From Emticicia sp051209875 (GTDB taxonomy: Bacteria > Bacteroidota > Bacteroidia > Cytophagales > Spirosomataceae): a stretch of 64,000 nucleotides of DNA. The position numbers were made by a program, and so were the translations under genes. The stretch is taken from contig NZ_JBNTQY010000001.1 in the NCBI RefSeq assembly GCF_051209875.1, forward strand, positions 434,001 through 498,000, in the 5' to 3' direction. How positions within the stretch are numbered: position 1 is the stretch's first letter; each line of letters opens with the position of its first letter. This document shows, in pieces, positions 31,435 through 40,266 of this stretch. A model generated the notes under the pieces. The model ran no database searches and was not told the origin of the DNA. It saw nothing but the letters and a program-made list of their open reading frames with translations.

Positions 31435-32156
31435 AATATTTCCACCACCGCTTTACATTTCTCAAAATCAGCTTCATAAATCTCATATTCATTTGTGAGG
31501 GCAGCACTTGCCATACTCACATCTGGTTTTCGGAAAATCATTTTACTTTCTTGAATTCCCTTACCTGTCATGTGTAAAGCATGTACACCGACCGACAAAA
31601 ACTGTTGAGCATTTTGTGAACTTACGCCACTTCCTGCCATTATTTCGATGCGATTATTTGACTTTTCGACCAAAGTTTTGAGCAAATCAAGGCCTTCAAG
31701 TGCTATATTTTTTTGTCCAGAAGTCAAAATTCTTTTGCAACCACAAGCAATAATATCTTCTAAAGCCAAGATGGGGTCTTTTGCAACATCAAATGCTCGG
31801 TGAAAGGTAACTTTTAGTGGAGCTGCCAAGTTTACTAACTCGGTATTTCGGGCAATATCAACACTTCCATCAGGATTTAAAATTCCGAAAACTACGCCAT
31901 CTGCACCTAAACTTTTTGCTGTTAAAATATCTTGTTTCATTACTTCAAATTCGGTATCTGAATAGCAAAAATCCCCTCCACGTGGGCGAATCATGACAAA
32001 TAATTGAATGCTTAGATGTTTGCGAGCCAAGCTAATCAGACCAGCCGAAGGCGTTGTGCCACCTTCAAACATTCCACCACATAATTCAACACGTCCAGCC
32101 CCTGCTTTTTGAGCTGTTAGGCAAGATTCTAAAGAAAAACTACAAATTTCGAGCAT
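31425..32156 (-). CDS. cutC: CutC family protein (copper homeostasis)
   Basis: 243 residues, TIM-barrel CutC family. Seen: MLEICSFSLESCLTAQKAGA with GRVELCGGMFEGGTTPS near the start, MIRPRGGDFCYSDTEFEVM near residue 55, TFHRAFDV and CKRILTSGQ. CutC was linked to copper tolerance in E. coli, though its true activity remains doubtful. No copper transporter is nearby. It converges on argG, and 104 bp separates it from the downstream-oriented gldA-like gene upstream of its start. Confidence 0.92.
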   Translation of the reverse strand: MLEICSFSLESCLTAQKAGAGRVELCGGMFEGGTTPSAGLISLARKHLSIQLFVMIRPRGGDFCYSDTEFEVMKQDILTAKSLGADGVVFGILNPDGSVDIARNTELVNLAAPLKVTFHRAFDVAKDPILALEDIIACGCKRILTSGQKNIALEGLDLLKTLVEKSNNRIEIMAGSGVSSQNAQQFLSVGVHALHMTGKGIQESKMIFRKPDVSMASAALTNEYEIYEADFEKCKAVVEILKK

Positions 32157-32227
32157 TCGACAGGATTAAAAAGATTTGTAAGATTAAAGGATTTAGATTA
32201 TAAAAGTTACTTTTATGTAAAAAAGAC

Positions 32228-32256
32228 ATTCGTCATTCGATTAATTCGTCATTCCA
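32228..32256. repeat. CGAATGA-type repeat, single arm
   Basis: TTCGTCATTCGATTAATTCG and TCATTCC; one arm only of the class paired at 22774-22912. Confidence 0.5.
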
Positions 32257-32260
32257 TTTT

Positions 32261-32968
32261 TCATGCTGTTAATTCACGGAAAACATCTTCAATGCCTTTT
32301 CCATCTTTTTTTAGTTCAGAAAGTGTGCCATTAGCAACAATTTTTCCACGATTAATAATAATCACTCGGTCGCAAATCGCTTCTACTTCTTGCATGATGT
32401 GTGTACTGAAAATCACGGTTTTATCTTTCCCCACCGACTTTATCAAATCTCTGATTTCAACCAATTGATTAGGGTCAAGACCCGTTGTTGGTTCGTCCAA
32501 AATTAAGACATCAGGATTATGAATCAATGCTTGTGCAAGTCCTACACGCTGGCGATATCCTTTTGATAATTGACTAATTTTCTTATGCTTTTCTAAGCCT
32601 AAACCCACCATTTCGATAGTTTCGGCTACTTTTATTTGAAGTGTTTTTCCTTTTAATCCATAGAGCGAACCTGCAAATTCCAAGAACTCACGCACATACA
32701 TATCCAAATACAGAGGATTATGCTCGGGCAAATAACCAATACTACTTTTGACTTGTAAGGGTGAGGTTTTTACATCAAATCCATTCACTTCGGCCGAACC
32801 TTCTGTAGCTGGTAAATAGCCTGTTAAGATTTTCATGGTAGTCGATTTTCCCGCACCATTGGGGCCAAGAAAACCAACAATTTCACCTTTGGAAACTTCA
32901 AAAGAAATATTATTAACAGCTCGCTGTGTGCCGTAAGTTTTGCTCAAATTTTGAATTTTGATTGACAT
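32261..32968 (-). CDS. gldA: ABC transporter ATP-binding protein, GldA-like
   Basis: 235 residues. Walker A GPNGAGKS at 35-42, signature QLSKGYRQRVGLAQAL, Walker B VLILDEPTTGLDP and the switch His in FSTHIMQEVEAICD. The pattern (GYLPEHNPLYLDMYVREFLE, SKGYRQRVGLAQAL) is typical of GldA, the ATPase of the gliding-associated ABC transporter in Bacteroidota; other multidrug-type ATPases are close. The expected permease partners gldF and gldG are not adjacent. Spacers on both sides hold repeats (32228-32256 CGAATGA class, 32973-33006 GTC class). Confidence 0.75.
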   Translation of the reverse strand: MSIKIQNLSKTYGTQRAVNNISFEVSKGEIVGFLGPNGAGKSTTMKILTGYLPATEGSAEVNGFDVKTSPLQVKSSIGYLPEHNPLYLDMYVREFLEFAGSLYGLKGKTLQIKVAETIEMVGLGLEKHKKISQLSKGYRQRVGLAQALIHNPDVLILDEPTTGLDPNQLVEIRDLIKSVGKDKTVIFSTHIMQEVEAICDRVIIINRGKIVANGTLSELKKDGKGIEDVFRELTA

Positions 32969-32972
32969 TTTT

Positions 32973-33006
32973 TAGTCGATAGTCCACTGACAACAGTCAA
33001 TAGTAT
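32973..33006. repeat. GTC-type intergenic repeat
   Basis: AGTCGATAGTCCACTGACAA followed by CAGTCAATAGTAT, starting a few bases upstream of the gldA-like start. Confidence 0.55.
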
Positions 33007-33119
33007 TAAAAGTTTTCTTTTATAACGCAAAAATAGACTTTCTAATGAAAACTTTTCTCAAAAAATAGACTTGATACTACTTTTTAGTTAAATTTGATAT
33101 ATTCAACCTTAAAATTACT

Positions 33120-34211
33120 ATGAAAAACTTCCTTTTTTTATTCCTCTTTTTAATTATTAGCCTTTCATATGCCCAAGATAAGCCTGTAAGAATGGGCATT
33201 GCGGGCATGACACACGACCATGTTTATCAAATTTTGAATAAACCCAATCGTACGGGTGTCGAAATAATAGGTTTTTCCGAACCTAATAAAGAATTGGCTT
33301 TGAGATTATTGAAAAAATATAATCTACCCGAATCGCTTTGGTATGCCAGTCTGGACGAAATGCTGGAAAAAGCAAAACCCGAAGCTGTTTGTGATTTTAG
33401 AAGCATCATCGAGCATCTTGAAACTGTGCAAAAATGTGCTCCAAAAGGCGTACACGTAATGGTTGAAAAACCTTTGGCAGTAAATTTTGCTCATGCTATT
33501 CAAATGGAGGCTTTGGCAAAAAAACACAACATTCAGCTTTTGACCAATTATGAAACTACATGGTATGCAAGCAATCACCAAGCGTATGAAATGATTCACG
33601 AACAAAATGCCATCGGTGACATTAGAAAAGTTGTTATTCATGATGGACATAGTGGGCCAAAAGAAATTGGTGTGAGCAAAGAGTTTTTTAGTTGGCTGAC
33701 CGACCCAGTAAAAAATGGCGGTGGAGCAATCATTGATTTTGGTTGCTACGGAGCAGATATTATGGCGTGGCTTATGAAAGGTGAAAGACCAACTTCGGTG
33801 ACGGCCGTTACACAGACAAACAAGCCAGATATTTACCCAAATGTGGATGATGAAGCGACGATAATTGTAACATACCCAAAAGCACAAGGTATTTTTCAAG
33901 GCTCATGGAACTGGCCATTTGATAGAAAAGATGTGGAAATTTATGGTAAAACTGGCTATATTTTTGCTGACAGAACTGCCGAAATGACTGTCAGAAAAGG
34001 TGATAGAAATGCTCCACCAGCCGCAAAAATGCCTGTAAAACCTTTAGAAACACCAATGAATGATGCTTTTACCTATTTTGCAGCGGTTGCACGTGGCAAA
34101 GTAAAATCAGAAAATGATTTGGGTTCTTTAAAAATCAATATGGTGGCTATGGAAATCTTAGACGCTGCCGTGAAATCTTCAAAAACTGGGAAAACAATTC
34201 AATTGAAATAG
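33120..34211 (+). CDS. Exported Gfo/Idh/MocA-family oxidoreductase
   Basis: 363 residues. It begins with a signal peptide (NFLFLFLFLIISLSYAQ) and goes on with a Rossmann domain (RMGIAGMTHDHVYQIL) and the catalytic-lysine motif MVEKPLAVNFAHA near residue 113. The C-terminal beta-sheet domain holds GGGAIIDFGCYGADIMAWLM. Family members oxidise or reduce sugars with NAD(P); the exported ones, like glucose-fructose oxidoreductase, keep the cofactor bound. The Rossmann loop here is GIAGMTHDH, not GxGxxG, so cofactor binding needs care. Substrate unknown. A Crp-type regulator gene begins 32 bp later. Confidence 0.85.
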   Translation: MKNFLFLFLFLIISLSYAQDKPVRMGIAGMTHDHVYQILNKPNRTGVEIIGFSEPNKELALRLLKKYNLPESLWYASLDEMLEKAKPEAVCDFRSIIEHLETVQKCAPKGVHVMVEKPLAVNFAHAIQMEALAKKHNIQLLTNYETTWYASNHQAYEMIHEQNAIGDIRKVVIHDGHSGPKEIGVSKEFFSWLTDPVKNGGGAIIDFGCYGADIMAWLMKGERPTSVTAVTQTNKPDIYPNVDDEATIIVTYPKAQGIFQGSWNWPFDRKDVEIYGKTGYIFADRTAEMTVRKGDRNAPPAAKMPVKPLETPMNDAFTYFAAVARGKVKSENDLGSLKINMVAMEILDAAVKSSKTGKTIQLK

Positions 34212-34243
34212 TTTCATGTCAACACTTTTTAGAAAAGTATCAA

Positions 34244-34819
34244 GTGAAAGAATTAGAAATATTTATCAATAGCATTTCGCCTATCAGTCAACATACATGG
34301 GAACAAGTAATGCCTCTTTTTTCAGCATTTGAACTGAAAAAGGGGCATTATTTTATAGAACAAGGTCAAATGGCTACTAAAATTGGTTTTCTACAAAGCG
34401 GTATCGTTAGAGCTTTTTATCGCAATGATGAAGGTGTAGAATATAACAAGCATTTTTTTGTCCCTAACTCATTTGTAGGAGGATACGCTTCATTTATTAC
34501 AGGTAAACCCAACCAAATTATTCAACAAGCTTTAACCAATTGCCATATTTTGGTTGCTGATTATGCAAAATTTTCAAAATTATTCGACAATCATTCTGAT
34601 TTGGAAAGAACGGCAAGAAAATTAGCCGAAATCTTTTTTGTAAACAAAGAAGGAAGAGAAATCGAAATAGTTTTATTGGATGCCGAAACAAGGTATGGCA
34701 TTTTTCAAAAACAGTTCCCCGATTTAGAGCAAATCATTCCACAATATCATATCGCTTCATATTTAGGAATCACTCCTACGCAGTTGAGCCGAATCAGAAG
34801 AAAATTAACTAAACGCTGA
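34244..34819 (+). CDS. Crp/Fnr-family transcription regulator
   Basis: 191 residues with a cyclic-nucleotide-binding-type beta-roll (FELKKGHYFIEQGQMATKIG, FLQSGIVRAFYRNDEGVEYN) and a short C-terminal helix-turn-helix (YHIASYLGITPTQLSRIRRK). The Fnr-type cysteines are absent. This subgroup is common in Bacteroidota and often sits beside the genes it controls; the darcynin and SDR genes just downstream are the natural candidates. The start is GTG at 34244; no ATG is available before the conserved part. Confidence 0.88.
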   Translation: MKELEIFINSISPISQHTWEQVMPLFSAFELKKGHYFIEQGQMATKIGFLQSGIVRAFYRNDEGVEYNKHFFVPNSFVGGYASFITGKPNQIIQQALTNCHILVADYAKFSKLFDNHSDLERTARKLAEIFFVNKEGREIEIVLLDAETRYGIFQKQFPDLEQIIPQYHIASYLGITPTQLSRIRRKLTKR

Positions 34820-34881
34820 TTTTCTTTACCTATGTAAATGCCTTCAAGTATTGAGCTTCATAATTTTGTAAGAAAAACTAA

Positions 34882-35307
34882 ATGAAAAATCTATTTTTAA
34901 CATTTTTATTTCTTGCTATAATCACTCCATTGCTTGCTCAAAAAAATATGAAAACTCCCAAACCTTATACCATTTTGGTATTAATGAATGCTTCGTCTAA
35001 ATGGCTATCACTTACAAGAGATGAGAGAAACAAATATTTTGAAAAAAAAGTAATCCCGATTTTCGAGAAAGTAAGTAAATCTGTCAATGTTCGCTTATTT
35101 GATAGCGAATATTTTCATGCGAAAGTTTCAGATTTTATGATTGTTTCAACGAGCAATTTGGATGATTATAAACTCTTTATTGAACTTTTGCGAGATACAA
35201 AAATTTATGGCGAACCGTATTTTGATATAGTCGATATAATTGTTGGGCAAGAGGATGCTTTCTTGGATTTTAATGAATTATTGAAAAAAGAAAACGATGA
35301 GAAATAA
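34882..35307 (+). CDS. Darcynin-family protein with signal peptide
   Basis: 141 residues. After a signal peptide (MKNLFLTFLFLAIITPLLAQ) comes YTILVLMNASSKWLSLTRDE with RNKYFEKKVIPIFEK, matching the small darcynin family, whose function is unknown; the fold is probably a dimeric alpha/beta-barrel. A signal peptide is odd for the family, as those I know are cytoplasmic. The stop overlaps the next gene (SDR) by 11 bp, so both are cotranscribed, following the Crp/Fnr gene. Confidence 0.65.
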   Translation: MKNLFLTFLFLAIITPLLAQKNMKTPKPYTILVLMNASSKWLSLTRDERNKYFEKKVIPIFEKVSKSVNVRLFDSEYFHAKVSDFMIVSTSNLDDYKLFIELLRDTKIYGEPYFDIVDIIVGQEDAFLDFNELLKKENDEK

Positions 35308-36028
35308 TCAAAATACCATACTAATTACTGGTGGAACATCAGGAATTGGACTTGAATTAGTAAAACAATTTTATGAATTAGGTAATAAAATGATAGTTAC
35401 TTCGAGTAATTTATCAAACTTAGAAGCCTTAAAACTACAATTTCCAGCGATAGAAATTGTAGTTTGTAACTTGGCAGACCAAAATTCAGTTCAGCAACTT
35501 ATCCAAAAATGTTTGGCAGAATTCCAAGAAATTAATGTTTTGCTTAATAATGCAGGTATTCAGTATAATTATTATTGGATAGATGAAAAAGATGGATTGA
35601 ACAAAATTAATGAAGAAGTAGCAGTAAACTTTACTAGTCCAATGCAACTTATTTATGGACTTTTACCAATTCTGAAAAATCAATCAGAGGCTGTAATAAT
35701 CAATGTTTCATCAGGTTTGGCATATACTCCCAAGAAATCAGCCCCAATTTATTGTGCTACAAAAGCAGCCATTCATAACGTAACAAAGGCTTTACGTTAT
35801 CAGCTTGAAAATACAAATATTAAAGTTTTTGAGATTATCCCACCTTTAGTTGAAACTAAAATGACCGAAGGTCGTGGTAAAGGGAAAATTACACCTAAAC
35901 AATTGGTTGATGAATTTATGACTAATTTTACAAATAATCGATTAGAGAGTAATATTGGTAAAACTAAAGTTTTGCGTCTAATTCAACGCATATCACCAGC
36001 CTTAGCCGATAAAATAATGAAAGGTTGA
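35297..36028 (+). CDS. Short-chain dehydrogenase/reductase, DltE-like
   Basis: 243 residues of the classical SDR type. The NAD(P) loop is TGGTSGIG near residues 11-18, NNAG near residue 87, the catalytic Ser in INVSSGLAY and YxxxK in YCATKAAIHNVTKAL near 153-157. C-terminal part PPLVETKMTEGRGKGKITPK is typical of DltE-like members. Substrate unknown. It overlaps the darcynin gene by 11 bp and ends at a convergent hairpin. Confidence 0.9.
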   Translation: MRNNQNTILITGGTSGIGLELVKQFYELGNKMIVTSSNLSNLEALKLQFPAIEIVVCNLADQNSVQQLIQKCLAEFQEINVLLNNAGIQYNYYWIDEKDGLNKINEEVAVNFTSPMQLIYGLLPILKNQSEAVIINVSSGLAYTPKKSAPIYCATKAAIHNVTKALRYQLENTNIKVFEIIPPLVETKMTEGRGKGKITPKQLVDEFMTNFTNNRLESNIGKTKVLRLIQRISPALADKIMKG

Positions 36029-36039
36029 TAGTTAAATAA

Positions 36040-36071
36040 CTATGGAAATGAGAAGCTTCCCATTTCCATAG
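36040..36071. terminator. Convergent hairpin between SDR and glycoside hydrolase
   Basis: CTATGGAAATG / CATTTCCATAG, perfect 11-bp stem with a 10-nt loop, between two stop codons; weak T-runs on both sides. Confidence 0.55.
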
Positions 36072-36075
36072 AATG

Positions 36076-37866
36076 TTATCTCGCCCCAATCACTTCACTT
36101 ACTTTTGAAACCCCATTTTCATTGAAAGCTTCGATAGCGAAATAATATTTTTGACCAACTGTCAAGGCTCTTAATTCGAGTGTTGAAGGAGCATCGCCCC
36201 AAACTTGGTAAGTTTGGTAAAGTTTGTCGGGAGCAATTCCCCACAAAATATTATAACCAACGGCATTAGGTACTTTTTGCCAAGAAATATCAGCATTACG
36301 TTCATCTTTTTGACGTGTGACATTCAAACTTTGTGGCATTTCTGGTGATTTTTCAAAACTATTGCCAAAAACACGAATATCACTGATAGCCAAATTTGGC
36401 ATCGGAACATGAATATTTTCAAACTTTATATAACGAGCCTTCACTGGTTTTGCTAATTCTTCATACGCATTTGGGCGGTCACGTTTTTCATTGGTATTGT
36501 CGGCAGCAAGCGTCCAAGCTTTGTTGTCGAGTGAAGTATAAACTTTGTATTGAATATAAACTTTCGGCAAAGCACTGTCATAAATATCAGATTTGTAATC
36601 AGTATAATTGATTTGAAAAGATTTTACCAAAGCCTCTTTTTCTAAATCAATCGTAAGTGTTTCACCTTTTTTGTTGGTTTTTGCTACCCAAAATGTGCGA
36701 GGATTTTCATCAGTAACCAAATTTGCTTCTAATTTTGCTTCTTTAACCGAAGATGCAACGCAAGGTTTTTTATAAGAAAGTAGCATCCATCCTGCAAAGA
36801 GCTCATCGCTTTTTTGCCATTTCTTCGTTGGTAATTTTTGTGGGAAATCGGCAAAGCGAGTATTAGCAAACATTAATCCATCTTTATCAAAACCCGCAGG
36901 AACCATCTCGATACGACGTTCAAAATTCCAGTTGACAGCAATCCACGGCGTGCCAGTATTCCAATAATTTCCATATACATCTTGGAATGTATTTCCATGC
37001 CCCATACCTGTCATAAATCCACCAGGTTTGTATGAAACTGGATTGTTGGGAGCATAAGTAAAAGGACCCATTGGGTCATTACCTACGTAAGTTCCATTGG
37101 CATAAACATTAAATTCCGTTCCTGGAGCTCCATATTGCAAGTAATATTTACCATTGTTTTTGGTCATCCAAGCACCTTCGGTAAATGGTTTGATGGTATC
37201 TCGGTGATCACGCCCGAAACGCTCCCAACCATGTAGTTCGGGGTGTAAATAAATCAAGCCTTTATAATTATCTTTTTCTTTATAAGTCAGATTCTTAGAT
37301 TTATCCAATTCTGCTCCAAAAATTGGGTAAACGTTTGACGAACCCCAATACATAAACCAACGATCAGTAGCATCATCATGAAATAAAGCTGGATCCCACG
37401 GGCCAATATCTTTCGGTAATTGTGGCAACCAACGGTTATAGAAATGTAGTTTTCCGTTTTCAGGTGTTGTTGTATAGAAAATAGGTCTTTGTTGAAAAGT
37501 TGACTGAAATAGATACAAAGTATCTCGCACCGAAATAGCTGCTGGGGCACACATATCTTCCATGGGCCAGCGACTTGGCACAATGTAATGCCAATTCAAT
37601 AAATCCTTTGATTTCCAATAACCGCCTTGAATGGTATGAAATAAATAATACTCATTTTTGTGCGTAATAATCACAGGGTCAGCACCTGAACGGTAGGAAA
37701 TTTTTTCGTTGGTTTGTTCCCAATTGTATTGATAATTAATATCCATTGGGTTACAAAAAGTTTGCTGTTTAAAAGGCTTTGGTTTTTCTAGATTGAGTTG
37801 TGGAAGTTGTGCAAAAGCAAGGTTTGTACAGCACAAAATCGTAAAGAGTAACGTAGTTTTTTTCAT
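36076..37866 (-). CDS. Secreted glycoside hydrolase, five-bladed beta-propeller (GH43-like), with F5/8C and Fn3 modules
   Basis: 596 residues. Signal peptide (MKKTTLLFTILCCTNLAFAQ), then a beta-propeller catalytic domain at about 35-360: GADPVIITHKNEYYLFHT has the first Asp, GPWDPALFHDDATDRWFMYW the second and TEGAWMTKNNGKYYLQYG the Glu. At about 375-500 a discoidin-type (F5/8C) module (ENPRTFWVAKTN, VKARYIKFENIHVPMPNLA) and then a fibronectin type III domain to the end. It probably removes sugars from plant or algal polysaccharides outside the cell; the sugar is unknown. Start: Met 37866; eight earlier codons lie outside the signal peptide. Confidence 0.85.
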   Translation of the reverse strand: MKKTTLLFTILCCTNLAFAQLPQLNLEKPKPFKQQTFCNPMDINYQYNWEQTNEKISYRSGADPVIITHKNEYYLFHTIQGGYWKSKDLLNWHYIVPSRWPMEDMCAPAAISVRDTLYLFQSTFQQRPIFYTTTPENGKLHFYNRWLPQLPKDIGPWDPALFHDDATDRWFMYWGSSNVYPIFGAELDKSKNLTYKEKDNYKGLIYLHPELHGWERFGRDHRDTIKPFTEGAWMTKNNGKYYLQYGAPGTEFNVYANGTYVGNDPMGPFTYAPNNPVSYKPGGFMTGMGHGNTFQDVYGNYWNTGTPWIAVNWNFERRIEMVPAGFDKDGLMFANTRFADFPQKLPTKKWQKSDELFAGWMLLSYKKPCVASSVKEAKLEANLVTDENPRTFWVAKTNKKGETLTIDLEKEALVKSFQINYTDYKSDIYDSALPKVYIQYKVYTSLDNKAWTLAADNTNEKRDRPNAYEELAKPVKARYIKFENIHVPMPNLAISDIRVFGNSFEKSPEMPQSLNVTRQKDERNADISWQKVPNAVGYNILWGIAPDKLYQTYQVWGDAPSTLELRALTVGQKYYFAIEAFNENGVSKVSEVIGAR

Positions 37867-37939
37867 AGGTTTGAATTTTATGTATCGCAAAGATAAAATT
37901 TATCCTCGAAAACAGCACAAGTTGGGAATCTTGTTCTAT

Positions 37940-37969
37940 AAAAAAAGCCTATCATCGCTGACAGGCTTT
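37940..37969 (-). terminator. Terminator of the DUF5606 gene
   Basis: Read on the reverse strand: AAAGCCTGTCA-GCGA-TGATAGGCTTT (one mismatch) followed by seven T. Confidence 0.8.
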
Positions 37970-37990
37970 CATAAGTATCTTTTGTTTCAA

Positions 37991-38461
37991 TTACGCTTTT
38001 GCTTCAACCACTTCTTCTTTAGCAGTTTCCACTGTGGCAGCTTCCACTGTGGCAGCTTCTGGAACAAAAATCTCTGGCATATATTGCGACAAAATATTGT
38101 ACCAACCAATAATCTTTTTAATATCAGAAGGATAAACTTTTTGACGGTCAAACTCAGGCATGATTTCTGCAAAAAGGTCAAAAATTCGATTATTTGTGGC
38201 ATTTTTGAAATCAAATTCTACTTTTTCGCCATATAATTCACGGGTTTTTAACAAAATATCACCTAAAGGTGTTGACTTGTTTTGGTCTTCAGTATAAATC
38301 GAAATGTCTTTCAAAACCGATACACGGGCATTTGAACTAACCATTTCTTTTTGTTTTTTTTCGTCGAGTGTTTCAACGATTACGCCACCACGTCCAGGCT
38401 TTAAAATTTTATACAAACCACTCTTCCCAGAAATATGGGCAATGTCTCTTAATAATTCCAT
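37991..38461 (-). CDS. DUF5606 family protein
   Basis: 156 residues. MELLRDIAHISGKSGLYKIL with KPGRGGVIVETLDEKK at the start is the DUF5606 signature of Bacteroidota. The middle is charged (FKNATNNRIFDLFAEIMPEF). The tail is a low-complexity acidic stretch where a 15-bp unit (encoding roughly AATVE) is duplicated, at about 38022-38056. Cytoplasmic, function unknown. ysxC follows upstream on the same strand; a GTC-type repeat (38481-38506) lies between them. Confidence 0.8.
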   Translation of the reverse strand: MELLRDIAHISGKSGLYKILKPGRGGVIVETLDEKKQKEMVSSNARVSVLKDISIYTEDQNKSTPLGDILLKTRELYGEKVEFDFKNATNNRIFDLFAEIMPEFDRQKVYPSDIKKIIGWYNILSQYMPEIFVPEAATVEAATVETAKEEVVEAKA

Positions 38462-38480
38462 TTGAAAAATATAATGTTTT

Positions 38481-38506
38481 TAGTCCACTTTCAATAGACG
38501 ATAGTT
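38481..38506. repeat. GTC-type intergenic repeat
   Basis: TAGTCCACTTTCAATAGACG ATAGTT between DUF5606 and ysxC genes. Confidence 0.5.
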
Positions 38507-38564
38507 TTTAATAATTTTACTTCATAATATTTGGCACTCAGAAATAACGCTACAAAAGTACGAA

Positions 38565-39167
38565 TTATTTCCCAAAAGACAGATTTAGCTCTTCGATTGC
38601 TTTCAATAATTCATCACGTCCCGTTCTTCGTTCGGCTGAAGTAATGAAATATTGAGGAACTTCTGTCCAACTTAAAAGCATAGATTTTTTGAACGATTCA
38701 ACATTTTGTGAGGCAGTAACACTCCCAACTTTATCAGCTTTCGTGAAAACTAAGTAAAAAGGTACATCTTTTTCTCCCAAAAACTCTAAAAATTCTAAAT
38801 CGACTTTTTGTGGTTCGTGTCTAATATCAATTAACACAAATACACACATTAAGTTTTCTCGATTTACTAAATATTCTCCAATCATTTCGCCCCATTTATC
38901 ACGTTCGGCTTTGGGAGCTTTGGCAAAACCATACCCTGGTAAATCGACTAAATACCATTTTTTATTTATTTCAAAATGATTGATTAACTGCGTTTTTCCT
39001 GGCGTTTGCGAAGTTTTTGCCAAATTTTTATTGGCTACCAACATATTTATCAATGACGATTTGCCTACATTTGAGCGACCAATAAAAGCATATTCGGGCT
39101 TTTCTGGTGGCGGACATTTTCGATAATCGGCGGCACTTGTTACAAATTTTGCTTCTATTAATTTCAT
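38565..39167 (-). CDS. engB: Ribosome-biogenesis GTP-binding protein YsxC/EngB
   Basis: 200 residues, TRAFAC-class GTPase acting in large-subunit assembly. G1 GRSNVGKS at 30-37, G2 region SQTPGKTQ, G3 DLPGYGFAKA, G4 FTKADK, G5 ITSAERRTG. Full length. The gene runs the same way as panB, envC and the rest; the 159-bp spacer to panB holds a GTAACACAATTC-family unit at 39187-39210. Confidence 0.95.
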   Translation of the reverse strand: MKLIEAKFVTSAADYRKCPPPEKPEYAFIGRSNVGKSSLINMLVANKNLAKTSQTPGKTQLINHFEINKKWYLVDLPGYGFAKAPKAERDKWGEMIGEYLVNRENLMCVFVLIDIRHEPQKVDLEFLEFLGEKDVPFYLVFTKADKVGSVTASQNVESFKKSMLLSWTEVPQYFITSAERRTGRDELLKAIEELNLSFGK

Positions 39168-39186
39168 AAATCAAATAATATTGATT

Positions 39187-39210
39187 GTACCACAATTCTC
39201 CGAATTGTTT
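39187..39210. repeat. Single GTAACACAATTC-family palindrome
   Basis: GTACCACAATTC-TCC-GAATTGTTTG upstream of engB; matches one half of the pair at 10004-10060. Confidence 0.5.
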
Positions 39211-39326
39211 GTCGCTAAATAAACAAGTTGGAAACTTATTCTACATGGGACACAAAAATGGAGAAAGAATTTCGTACAAAGGTACTAATTTTTCTTTCTC
39301 CACCGCTGATGTATTGTGAGGGAAGC

Positions 39327-40142
39327 TCAATATGACTCCTTTTCGTTAGGAAAATCAGAAGATTTTACGTCTTTGGTATAGTTCATAACAGCTTCGGTCA
39401 TGATAGAATGAATATCGGCATACCGACGTAAGAAACGTGGTGAAAAATCTTTGTTAATACCCAACATATCGTGTACAACTAAAATTTGCCCATCACAACC
39501 ATTTCCAGCTCCGATACCAATGGTTGGGATATTAACTGTTTCAGTGACTTTTTTAGCTAATCCAGAAGGGATTTTTTCCAAAACCATTCCAAAACAACCC
39601 ACTTCATCAAGCATTTTGGCATTTTCTATCAATTGTTCGGCTTCTTCTTCTTCTTTCGCTCGAACAGCATAAGTGCCAAATTTATAGATTGATTGTGGCG
39701 TAAGTCCCAAATGCCCCATGACAGGAATTCCTGCACTCAAAATTCTGATGATAGATTCTTTTACTTCTATGCCACCTTCTAATTTTACAGCGTGACCGCC
39801 AGATTCTTTCATAATACGAATCGCAGAACGAAGTGCCTCTTCAGAATTCCCTTGATAAGAACCGAAAGGCAAATCGACCACTACTAAAGCTCTTTTCACA
39901 CCTTTAACCACCGCTTGGGCATGATAAATCATGTTATCAAGGGTAATAGGAAGGGTTGTCTCATAACCCGCCATAACATTGGAGGCTGAATCGCCTACTA
40001 AAATTAGTTCAACTCCTGCTGCATCAACGATTTTTGCCATTGAATAATCGTAAGAAGTTAAACAGGCAATTTTTTCGCCTTTACGCTTCATTTCTTGAAG
40101 TGTATGCGTGGTAATACGTTTTATTTCGCTGTGAATAGACAT
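39327..40142 (-). CDS. panB: 3-methyl-2-oxobutanoate hydroxymethyltransferase
   Basis: 271 residues. It adds a hydroxymethyl group to 2-oxoisovalerate (ketopantoate, pantothenate/CoA pathway). Motifs: KIACLTSYDYSMAKIVDAAG, ILVGDSASNVMAGY (Mg2+ ligand Asp), HAVKLEGGIEV, MGHLGLTPQSIYKFG and GIGAGNGCDGQILVVHDMLG. The normal length is about 265. No panC or panD is near. Upstream is an inverted TTAGC-type repeat. Confidence 0.96.
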   Translation of the reverse strand: MSIHSEIKRITTHTLQEMKRKGEKIACLTSYDYSMAKIVDAAGVELILVGDSASNVMAGYETTLPITLDNMIYHAQAVVKGVKRALVVVDLPFGSYQGNSEEALRSAIRIMKESGGHAVKLEGGIEVKESIIRILSAGIPVMGHLGLTPQSIYKFGTYAVRAKEEEEAEQLIENAKMLDEVGCFGMVLEKIPSGLAKKVTETVNIPTIGIGAGNGCDGQILVVHDMLGINKDFSPRFLRRYADIHSIMTEAVMNYTKDVKSSDFPNEKESY

Positions 40143-40149
40143 TTTTTGG

Positions 40150-40261
40150 GCGATTAGCTATTAGCTCTTGGCTTTTAGCTGTTCTAAAAATATTTTGTGA
40201 ATGAAAATTAATCTAATGTCATTATTTAAGCTAAAAGCTAATCGCTAACTGCTAAGAGCTA
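40150..40261. repeat. TTAGC-type inverted repeat
   Basis: Left arm 40150-40180 (GCGATTAGCTATTAGCTCTT and on) and right arm 40228-40261 (AAGCTAAAAGCTAATCGCTA and on) are inverted, each formed of degenerate TTAGC units 7-9 bp apart, in the spacer between panB and the EnvC-like gene. A single arm lies at 41572-41589. Confidence 0.65.
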
Positions 40262-40266
40262 TTTAC

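Noticed and set aside
33324..33899. 191-codon open frame on the reverse strand
   Set aside because: Lies opposite the Gfo/Idh coding region and has Cys/His/Phe-rich sequence typical of an antisense shadow.
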